The notes under the pieces: generated by a model
What the model saw: the letters and a program-made list of their open reading frames with translations, nothing else
Told to the model about the DNA's origin: nothing
The model's database searches: none
Assembly: GCA_964034945.1 (NCBI GenBank)
Contig: OZ035963.1
Location: 45,023,332 to 45,087,331, forward strand
DNA from: Chrysopilus asiliformis
Taxonomy: Eukaryota > Arthropoda > Insecta > Diptera > Rhagionidae
Direction: 5' to 3'
Length of the DNA stretch: 64,000 nucleotides
Part shown: one piece after another, positions 55,610 through 64,000 of the stretch
Position numbering within the stretch: position 1 is the stretch's first letter
Layout: every line of letters starts with the position of its first letter
Translations under genes and position numbers: made by a program

Positions 55610-58080
55610 GCATCCCAAATGAATGCACCCTGTTTTTAATGGACAATAAACAATTTTTGGTGATTTTCAGCCAAATCGGGGAGGTCGGAACAAAAACCGA
55701 AAATTTTGGAAACCTATATGTACAATTTCTTAAGAAAGCGATAAAAAGAAAAATTCTCTGAACTAAATATTTTATAAAATTAAATCAAGCAATGCTATCA
55801 AATATCCAATAAAAGAGAGCTAAAAACAGCTGTTGAAAATTAGCTAAAAATATTTTCTTTGTCACATATCTTCCTTTATTAGCCAAAAAATGAAAAATTT
55901 CTTAATATAAAAAAACCATTAGCAAAATCCTCCGCCCCATCTAGCTTTTAGCTTTTATCATGGCAGCGGTTGGTGGCATAAATTTTTATTACTTGTGGCA
56001 CTTTTGCAGATCAGTGTAAAAAGCTTTAATATTTTAAGAAGAAAAAACAAAAACTTTTGGCCATCAACAGCAGTTTTAAAGTCAACTTTGATCGAGTCAC
56101 CATACCACCCTCACCACTACATGCGCTACATGGGGTTCACTAATACATCAGTATATACTTGCCCACAAACAAAAATATTTTTCCAAGTGTTTAATACTAT
56201 GTGTTTGTGTTTTTTTTATAATGCATTTTTATTTAAGCACAAAGTTTTCAAGTGTGATCTTTGAATTGCGATGACAATTTCAAATCATAGTGAGCTTTTT
56301 CAAAAATAAGAATAATTAATGAAACTGCGATCGTCAAAAGAGAAGCAAAATTATTATTGGGATAATTACTTCATTTACGTAAATTCACACGGATATTCCT
56401 TTTGCTTTGAATTTCTGCTCGCTTAAAAATGATTCAGATGGGGGTTTGATCGGAAAACTGAAAATTATGTTCGCGGAGAACCCGAAAAATCCCTATTTTC
56501 AAGCGTTTCAGGGAGAATTAACGGATAAGCCCACAATTACATTATAACCATTCAAAAACGCATTAAAATAAGTTGGACGCAAAACGATCGACAGAAACAT
56601 TTTTAAGACGAGACAATAATATGTCGGTATATATTGTACTTATATTAAATTTTATACGCGTGTTCAAAACTAATGGAAAATTCAGCTAGTAATGAGAAAA
56701 TTTCCTATGATATTTTTTTTAGCTACAGCTTTAAATAATTATTATTTGCTAAAGAGTTCATTGGACTCACCAAGATTAAATGTTTGTTCACACCGATAAA
56801 TATTATCCCGGTGTGGTTGTGGCTTTTCCCCAAGAACGAACCAATATGGAATTGGAAAAATCTCCATTTGCGCTCTCTTTACACGAAAAGCTAATAAAGT
56901 CTGATGGTTGACTAAGAACTGGGAACGGATGATAAAGGGGCTCCCACCACAACTGATCGTGATCGTCAACAACTTACTGAAGACCCGCTATTTTGCCCAA
57001 TTCCATTCTCCGTCGCGGGGGCTTTTCTCGGGAAATGTTCCATTCTTTGAGCTTTCGGTTTCTAACATGATATCAATTTTCAGCTATAATAATTTCTTTC
57101 GGTTTCACTGTTAAAAGAGTTATTTTGACGTCAGTTTAAACTAACTACGCGATATTCTGACCGAGTGAATTTTAAATTACACAAATTACTACTGGTACTG
57201 TTGTTCTTAGGCTTTGATTTTCATTTTGTTTTATATTACACGCTCAGTGAGTCCGTCGCGTTGCCTAATTCGCATTTTCAGCCACTTAATGTGTCTATAA
57301 ACAACCTGGCAACTGATCTCGCTTGAAAAACAACTACGAAATACCGAAAGTACGAGAAACTCATCTCAGAATGTAAGCTTACGGCACTAACTGGCATAAG
57401 TTTCAAGGAAAAATTGAGTGATTCATCGAATTAAATCGAGGAAATTAAGTCAAGCGGCTTTAGCTTAATCAGTTGCTGATTTTTGGAATCACAACCCGAA
57501 TCCGAAGCGGTCTTGAATTTCTAAGGGTCTTAACGACATGACAGACGCCAGTTCTTCTTCACTTCCCTCCGGCTTGTAATGCTGGAGCCAAATACTCTTG
57601 GCGCTACGCGAGGTGATGTGAATGTCGGCAGAATTGATTGTTGTTCAAACTTATGGAAATTAGATGACTGAAGATTTTAAGTAGTTTGGCGGGATCAGTA
57701 AAAGTTCTAAACGGTGTTTTACATGTCACCCATCGATTACAATTGAACAAAGGGAAAAACAAGCGTAACGTATTTTGTTGAATATCACCCAAATTCCAAT
57801 TGGATTTTTAGATAGATTCAGAAGAATTACTATTTATTGCACGAGGTCTCATGCTTTCTTTAACACTATGCAGTGTTTGAATTAGGAACCAGAAATTTGG
57901 CATACCTCCTCACTAAAAAATTATCTCATGTACAATACTGCAAAAATTTCAAAAAGAATTGTATTATGTATAATTTGCATCGTAATTTTTTTTATGCAAT
58001 TCTTCAATCGAAAAACAACGAAAAAATTTTATATCGGTTTCTCAGATAAATGAAAGCCAGGTTCGTTAATAAACAAAATT
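55610..58080. other. No recognised gene
   Basis: 2.5 kb with a less AT-rich stretch at 56750-57150 and 57400-57620 that may be old retroelement DNA (for example CAAGCCGGAGGGAAGTGAAG on the minus strand near 57563), but no protein motif can be read. Confidence 0.4.
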
Positions 58081-58086
58081 GGTTTA

Positions 58087-58146
58087 CAGTCGAACCCGCT
58101 TAGCAGCACAAACCGCTTAAGAACACGCAATCCTAAATTCGTCGCC
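58087..58146. mobile_element. Pogo/Tigger-like end, interrupted
   Basis: After TA the sequence reads CAGTCGAACCCGCTTAGCAG and CCGCTTAAGAACAC, the style of pogo/Tigger termini. After copy A6, GTTAAGAACACATACCGCTT continues the same theme at 58780. The opposite end was not found. Confidence 0.4.
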
Positions 58147-58329
58147 TTTTTATACCCGTATGGTGAAACCAAAGGGTATATTAACTTTGCCTTACCGTTT
58201 GTAACGCCAAGATCCCGTCATCACACACAAAAATGAATTACACCAGTGTGTTTAGAATGATAAAAATAATTAATTTCTGCATGTCCGTCCGTCTGTCTGT
58301 CTGTCCGTCTGTCTGTCCGTCTGTCTGTC

Positions 58330-58364
<35 letters not shown>

Positions 58365-58764
58365 CCGTCTGTCCGTCTGTCTGTGGCGCGGATTGCGGGC
58401 GCACGGATTGAGCTAGAGACTTGAAATTTTGCACAGATCCGTTTTTCGTAAAATGCGAGGCTAAGTTCGTTAATGGGCAAAAATGGACCATTAGGGGGGG
58501 TACCCCCCATACGAACGAAAACGGTTTTTGTGAATATCTCAAAAACTGTGCATCTTATCAAAAAAGTGCAAGAACAAAAGTTATTTAGGATATGATTCTA
58601 CATAAAACTCCCATACATCAAAATCCGATTGGAATAAATTTTAAAAAATCTTATTGGAAAGTTTGACTTTAAGTGGAATTTTGGTACAACTGTTCGAATT
58701 TTGATACGAATATCACTATTGCCAATGATTGCCAGATTGGCAATTATAGCTTTTGTTATGTTTT
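58147..58764 (+). mobile_element. DINE-1-like element, copy A6
   Basis: Full-length copy with the longest TCTG/TCCG array of the family here (58284-58384). The 3' subterminal CACCATACGGG is replaced by CACTATTGCC, while the hairpin ATTGCCAGATTGGCAAT is kept. It is inserted in a pogo-like fragment. Confidence 0.78.
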
Positions 58765-59200
58765 ATTATATGACCAATTCTGTTAAGAACACATACCGCT
58801 TACGAGCAGAAGAAAATGTATATGTGTGTGAAAAAAAAATTTGTGAGATCGGCTTCAACCTAAAAGCCCCAACCGACTTTGACATGGTTTGAATTTGTAA
58901 AAATCTTTGTATAAACGCCCATACCCAAGCAGGCCAGATGGAGGCTACAAAGAAGAAATTATAAAAATTTTTCCATGATAGAAAATTTTCCACGATATCT
59001 CAATTTTTGAGGGATTCTTGGACCAAACAGGGAGAATGTCAAAAACTATGACTGTCTCCTTATTTTACGCTATAACAATGCCGTGTTGTTAATCTACGAC
59101 GACCATCCAATAAATTGTCAGTTTACACAAAAATATATCTCCAAAACGGTAAAAGATTTAGCAAAATCTAATTTTTCAGTCAGGATCGTGTATCTCTTAA

Positions 59201-59437
59201 CCCTTTCAGACCCACTGTATACGATTGTGTTAGGTGACGTAAAACGTTTATATTTCGGCTCAGACTCAAAATTTCGCTCAAAATCCCAAAAGCAGTGATC
59301 GTGTTACCTTTTGTCGAGAGCTTCTATCCCTTTCAGACCCAAAAATTTTTTTTAAAATTTTTTTTGTTATTCTGGTATTGAAATATAATAGTATAGCAAT
59401 TTTTGTAGGAAGAAAAAAATTTTTGGGTCTGAAAGGG
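59201..59437. mobile_element. piggyBac-like MITE with TTAA flanks
   Basis: TTAA stands at 59197-59200 and 59438-59441. The ends CCCTTTCAGACCCA / TGGGTCTGAAAGGG are perfect. A third copy of the end (CCCTTTCAGACCCAAAAATT) lies inside at 59330, suggesting an internal duplication or an end-into-element insertion. Confidence 0.82.
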
Positions 59438-59665
59438 TTAATTGAAATACCTGTGCCACATTCTGTTTAAAAAATTTCGCTTGCAACGCACATTATTGAT
59501 TTTTTCCTTGGTTTTAATCTAAATCAAGTTTTATTTTCTTTATTACATTTATTGATCATCTTGCCCCAGACTGGCCTCAAAAACAATATGGTCATCTATA
59601 AAAAAATAATTCTCCAAAAAATAATTCAGTTGAAAAATCAATTGATTGTAAAATATCATATAGAG

Positions 59666-59924
59666 CAGGCCTGCCTAACCTTTTTGTACTAAAGTTCGAC
59701 TTTTTTTAATCCAACTACATCGAGATCTACCCATATACGTGTGGTTACGCGGCCAGAGCAAAAGATACTCCACGTACGGTGCCGCAGTAATCCTGAAAAT
59801 AAACCATTTCACGTTTGCGATAACAAGTAGCGTCTCGTATCGCCTAATGTGAACAGGCTCACATTAGGCCAAATTCGTGTCGAGATCGACTGGTAGATCG
59901 CGATCGCCTGGTTGGGCAGCACTG
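59666..59924. mobile_element. hAT-type MITE, 259 bp
   Basis: It begins CAGGCCTGCCTAACC and ends GGTTGGGCAGCACTG. The 8-bp duplication ATATAGAG lies at 59658-59665 and 59925-59932. An internal CCTAATGTGA/TCACATTAGG hairpin is present. Confidence 0.9.
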
Positions 59925-59932
59925 ATATAGAG

Positions 59933-60724
59933 TATAAAAACAATCAGATCGGTGAATTTTATTTTTAGCAGAAAATGAATGCATCTTATAACTCAAAACT
60001 AATACTGAAATCGTACAATTCAAAACGATTTTTTAAAAATATTACATCTTCGAATATTTTCCACACGTCAAATCCGACATTGTCAGCTGAAATAGATATG
60101 AAATCCTTTCATTGGCAAACATTTTTTGTCAATATTTTACCAAGTTATTTGAAATCATGTGGATAGGAGGTAACAGTTTGTAAGGACATTATATCAGAAG
60201 AGAAATAGCAACAACACCATCGACAAAGAATCGATGTGAAATACATTGAACTTGCACCTGTCTTTTGTTTGAGAACTTGGAAGAGGCAATAGACGAAAAT
60301 GTTGGACTAAAGGTCCTAGTTGAACTAAAAAAGAATATGGCCAAGCGTTAGTAAAGATAAAGGATACATGGGCAGAAAATCGAGTACGTGACGTGTGTCG
60401 CCACGCATCAGAGATAAAATTCTAAATTGATCGAGGCGTGCAATGATATGGTCATAACACATTGCATCAATGCAGCTGTTGATTTTATGCGCATAAAGGG
60501 AAGTGGATTTTGTCGAACGAAGAAAATATAAACCACTCAAAAAGTTCTTTCATATTTTTGGGAAAATTGAAGATAAGCTCTATGTGTACAGTATAGATAG
60601 GCAGTGTTGCCAATTTTGTAAAATAGAAAATATAAAAGTAGAGAGCATCAGGAAGGATAGCAAGTTAGCGAGCTAAACCCTAAAACAGGCATCGTTATTT
60701 CCTTTTATTGCTTCTTGCCGGGAT
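59933..60724. other. No recognised gene
   Basis: Short frames only; no TIR pair or array found. Confidence 0.4.
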
Positions 60725-60883
60725 TTTTATACTCTATATGATATATCATATAGAAGTATATCAGATTTAAACATGTTAAAAGATTTTACCGTTTGTACGC
60801 ATCGAACCAATCATCGGACACAAAGTTGAACTACACCAGGGTGTTAGATTTGATAAAAGATGTTGATGTCCGCATGTGCGTCC

Positions 60884-60934
<51 letters not shown>

Positions 60935-61040
60935 CGTATGTTCGTCTGTCCTTGAGCGCCATAATATTAGAATGGATTCAGCTAGAGACTTGAAATTTTG
61001 TATGGGTACGTTCCTCGTAAATGGCTAGGCTAACAACTCG
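60725..61040 (+). mobile_element. Diverged relative of the DINE-1-like family (A8)
   Basis: TTTTTATACTCTATATG, TTTACCGTTTGTACGCATCG, ACTACACCAGGGTGTTAGAT, a (TCTG)n array (60883-60935) and CAGCTAGAGACTTGAAATTT follow the order of the family with clear divergence. The 3' half cannot be recognised. Confidence 0.6.
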
Positions 61041-61288
61041 TAGAGCCGACAAAAACGTTGTACTCATTGTTTCACAATTTTATTTCCTAGTTTAGTGCAA
61101 AACTTTAAGTATGGGCGAGCATGGACTCCGAATTTATATCTTATTCGCATTTAAGGTTTTAAAAAAACAAGTGTCTTTGCGTCCCGCGGCGCCCCCTGAA
61201 CATTTTTTTGATAATGAAATCGTTTTTACTCGAAAAAGAAATTTCGGATAGTGCGGTATTGATAATCGTATCGCCGAGCAAATTAGTA

Positions 61289-61774
61289 CAGTAGAGCACG
61301 CTTAAATGCACATCGAATTTCGCAGAATTTTATGTGCATTTATCCGTGTTTTGCATTTATACGTAGCACGGAAGCACGGATAAATGCACATTGATGTGCA
61401 ATTATGCGAGTAAAAGATAAACATGCAACTTTAATATTCCTGTAATAAACATTTAAGTTCAATTAGGCTACACAAAAACAAAGAATCTAATTAAAAATTC
61501 ATTTTATCACATAAAAATAACAAAAATCATATTTTTTTTGGTGTGATTACATTTTATTTTTGCACATGTGCATTTAAGCGTGTAAAATTTCATATAATTT
61601 ATACTTTTGCGGATGTGAAAATGGTTTCATTTAAGCAAGTATTCCAATTAAGCGTGTTTCATTTATCCGTGTATATTTATATGAAAAATGCTTAAAAATC
61701 CTTCATGCACAAATTTTGCGTGCAATTACACGAGTTTTGCATTTACGCGTGTTGCATTTAAGCGCGTTCTACTG
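61289..61774. mobile_element. Pogo/Tigger-like MITE, TA-flanked
   Basis: It starts CAGTAGAGCACGCTTAAATG and ends CATTTAAGCGCGTTCTACTG, with TA at 61287-61288 and 61775-61776. Motifs like TGCATTTAAGCGTG recur throughout, a usual trait of pogo-type miniature elements. 486 bp, no transposase. Confidence 0.85.
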
Positions 61775-61920
61775 TAACAGCTAAACAGAACTGGAGCGTC
61801 AACAGCGCACGTTCCTGTTTTTAACCTCCTGTTTTAAACCTCCCCGACCAGGTGATGAGAACTTTAACATATCGGTCTAAATTCATACCCCTGCCATACC
61901 AATCAACAATTTTTATAGGG

Positions 61921-62253
61921 TTGTTGGACTAAAGTTCAGTTTAGTCGCAATGACGTTACATATTTGATGATCCGAAATGGACATTTTTAGTTGTTGCTCG
62001 CACTCCCTCCTCCCTCCGGGACCGCTCAAAAATTATTTGAAACTTTTTTTTGAAGGGGGTAGAAGGGCATGTGGTATCTGAAATGAAAGATCTCGTACAC
62101 CTTAAAAAAAAGTTTCATGCAATTTTTGAGCGGACCCGGAGGGCGTAGGGGCGCGAGCAATGTGTAAAAATATCCATTTCGGATTGGGGACACTCCCCCT
62201 TCCACCCCATATACACATCAAATATGTAGTGTAATTGTAATTTAGCCCAACAA
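61921..62253. repeat. Inverted-repeat element
   Basis: TTGTTGGACTAAA at the left and TTTAGCCCAACAA at the right are inverted, as are CATATTTGATG words and arms of about 90 bp (61975-62050 and 62104-62185) around GGACCGCTCAAAAATT. Probably a MITE of unknown type. Confidence 0.65.
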
Positions 62254-62316
62254 TCGATTTTTCCAATAATAGGTCGACCGCTCGAAAGCGGCGGAACCAT
62301 CTCTTGCCTGTTTTAA

Positions 62317-62544
62317 CCGTAGTCCTACGTTGAGAAAAAATTCATTTAAATTTTTTTTTTTAAATTTAAAAAAATGTTGGCTTTTACTACTATGGAGATA
62401 TTAAAATTATTTGGTTGTGGTAGATTTCCATGGAACAAATAAAGTCACGGAGAATCGGCTCCCAAAATTTTATTTTACAGTTCCAAATATATTAAAAAAT
62501 GAAAAACCAAAAATGTAGTTTTCTACACCAACGTAGGACTAGGG
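62317..62544. mobile_element. piggyBac-like MITE with TTAA flanks, second family
   Basis: TTAA at 62313-62316 and 62545-62548 encloses CCGTAGTCCTACGTTG and its near-perfect inverse. 228 bp, AT-rich interior, no coding. Confidence 0.8.
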
Positions 62545-62548
62545 TTAA

Positions 62549-62917
62549 AGTGTTTTTACCACAAATTTTTTCATGGGCCTGTACCGCATTCTTCCCTTTA
62601 TATCGTAATAAAATTGTAAAATGTGCTGGATTTTTTGTCAGAAATTTCACTCATTTTTGTGACTTAACAACTTTTGCTACACTAATTTTTTTCTAATAGT
62701 ATCTACTTTATACCCTGAATTTTTTCTGATAGTATCTACTTAATCAACTGTCCAAAAGTTTTGCAATTATTATGCATCAGAGCCATCTTCTGCGAAAACG
62801 CCTCAATAATTTTCCCTAACTCAACAATAAATTTGAGATTGACTCTCCTTTCTTCTGATATCTAATATGTTGTACGGAGTTTTCGTTTTTAAATTCAACA
62901 AAATGGCGGCCGTCTTG
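62549..62917. other. No recognised gene
   Basis: It includes a local direct repeat of TAGTATCTACTT (near 62697 and 62731). Nothing else. Confidence 0.4.
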
Positions 62918-63476
62918 TTATACTCGTATGGTGAAACCAAAGGGCATATTAACTTTGCCTTACCGTTTGTAACGCCAAGATCCCGTCATCACACATAAAA
63001 ATGAATTACACCAGTGTGTTTAGAATGATAAAAATAATTAATTTCTGCATGTCCGTCCGTCTGTCCGTCTGTCCGCCTGTCTGTGGCGCGGATTGCGGGC
63101 GCACGGATTGAGCTAGAGACTTGAAATTTTGCGCAGATCCGTTTTCGTAAAATGCGAGGCTAAGTTCGTTAATGGGCAAAAATGGACCATTAGGGGGGGG
63201 GGGGGTACCCCCCATACGAACGAAAACGGTTTTTGTCAATATCTCGAAAACGGTGCATCTTATCAAAAAAGTCTAAGAACAAAAGTTATTTAGGATATGA
63301 TTCTACATAAAACTCCCATACATCAAAATCCGATTGGAATAAATTTTAAAAAATCTTATTGGAAAGTTTGACTTCAAAGTGGAATTTTGGTACAACTGTT
63401 CGAATTTTGATACGAATATCACCATACGGGTTTTCAATAATTGCCAGATTGGCAATTATAGCTTTTGTTATGTTTT
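62918..63476 (+). mobile_element. DINE-1-like element, copy A7
   Basis: Full-length copy (first CCCG changed to CTCG) with a short TCCG array (63053-63075), a G-run expanded to about 14 next to TACCCCCC (63192-63205), CACCATACGGG and the hairpin ATTGCCAGATTGGCAAT. Confidence 0.78.
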
Positions 63477-64000
63477 TTGATTTTCAACTTTTTGTCAACT
63501 TTTTTTAAAACAAGGAAAAAATATCAAAAGTATGGTATTTTTTCTTAAATTGATTCAAACGTTCTCAAGCTGTGAATAAAATTCTGCTAGTTTGCTCAAG
63601 CTACACTGTGTGCCCGTGAAAGTATTCGCATACTTTTTACAATATGGATATTCATGGGACCAGATGTTTACCGGTTGCGTATTTTTCTCTGGTGTGTTTT
63701 ATGAACGCACCTCTCAAATAATCGATCAGCTGTTCGGCAGTCTACTTTCGGCAGCTGCAAAATTAGAAGTTAAAAATGCCGAGATCAATATCAAATTAAA
63801 ATATGGGAACAAATACCACAAATGAAGTTCTTATTGTTTGTGCATTTACTATTGCAAATGCGAATGGTTTTCGACTGTGATTCAAATGAAATGAACATTT
63901 GTTTTGTTTTTAGCTAAAAACAAAACAAATGTTCATTTCAAATGAAGTTCTTATTGCAATCTCTCGAAATTTTTGTATTTGACACCATAACTCACGAAGG
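63477..64000. other. No recognised gene; possible Tc1-like end
   Basis: CACTGTGTGCCCGTGAAAGT after TA at about 63602-63603 resembles Tc1/mariner-type ends, but no partner is in the window. A 77-codon frame (63592-63825) begins inside this sequence and has no known motif. Confidence 0.35.
63887..63940. repeat. 54-bp perfect palindrome between 17-bp direct repeats
   Basis: 27-bp arms meet at TAGCTA without a loop (ACAAATGTTCATTTCA at the right). AAATGAAGTTCTTATTG occurs at 63820-63836 and again at 63940-63956, so the palindrome and 80 bp to its left lie within a direct duplication. Confidence 0.9.

Noticed and set aside
25982..63266. Recurring 60-110 residue frames with MVHFCPLTNLASHFTK or PNGPFLPINELSLAFYEKR and Arg-Thr-Asp repeats
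   Set aside because: They occur in every DINE-1-like copy in different frames with no selection visible. They read through the non-coding body and its microsatellite.
1..64000. tRNA, rRNA or snRNA genes
   Set aside because: I scanned for tRNA B-box-like GGTTCGAATCC strings and for familiar rRNA segments and found no convincing match.

Overview
This is a gene-poor, AT-rich stretch of animal nuclear DNA, most likely from an insect and plausibly a fly. The reasons are one clearly recognisable spliced gene (CNOT9/Rcd-1) whose sequence is of insect type, short introns with GT..AG ends, mariner, hAT, PIF/Harbinger, pogo and piggyBac-like elements, and a Helitron-like family built like the DINE-1/Helentron elements of flies. 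The species cannot be fixed from the sequence. I see no tRNA, rRNA, CRISPR array or bacterial-type operon.

The only conserved host gene is CNOT9 on the + strand. Four coding exons (13708-14088, 14166-14360, 14421-14512, 21130-21310) join in phase and encode about 282 residues of the armadillo-repeat subunit of the CCR4-NOT deadenylase complex. The N-terminal exon was not found. The last intron is 6.6 kb and full of transposons: a tandem repeat, a THAP-domain relic that still shows two in-phase exons, an internally deleted mariner carrying a second transposon in its 5' untranslated region, and a Tc1/mariner-type miniature element.

The rest is a mosaic of non-autonomous DNA transposons, many with readable terminal inverted repeats (TIRs) and target-site duplications (TSDs). 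Region by region: 0.5-1.7 kb, a TIR element holding two others; 2.7-5.6 kb, a THAP relic, a hAT element and a 0.9 kb TIR element; 7.7-13.3 kb, a Harbinger element split by a hAT MITE, long dispersed repeats, a 121-bp satellite and a 222-bp hairpin; 13.7-21.3 kb, CNOT9; 23-26 kb, nested hAT and Harbinger elements; 26-29 kb, nothing recognisable; 29.9-33.8 kb, a hAT element and a dimeric Harbinger-like element with two intact, spliced Myb/SANT genes; 34-38 kb, satellite, Harbinger MITE and a decayed DUF4780/reverse-transcriptase retroelement split by a DINE-1-like copy; 39-45 kb, hAT elements and a 386-bp near-perfect hairpin; 45-51 kb, Harbinger-type elements; 51-58 kb, mostly unrecognised DNA; 58-63.5 kb, DINE-1-like, piggyBac-like, hAT and pogo-like elements.

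Nothing suggests the genes cooperate in a pathway. CNOT9 is the host gene and everything else recognisable is mobile DNA in various states of decay. The most notable structures are the DINE-1-like family (six full-length copies, one internally deleted, one divergent), the dimeric element with duplicated Myb/SANT genes, the long hairpins, and a 121-bp satellite at three separate loci whose units keep a GGATA/TATCC dyad.
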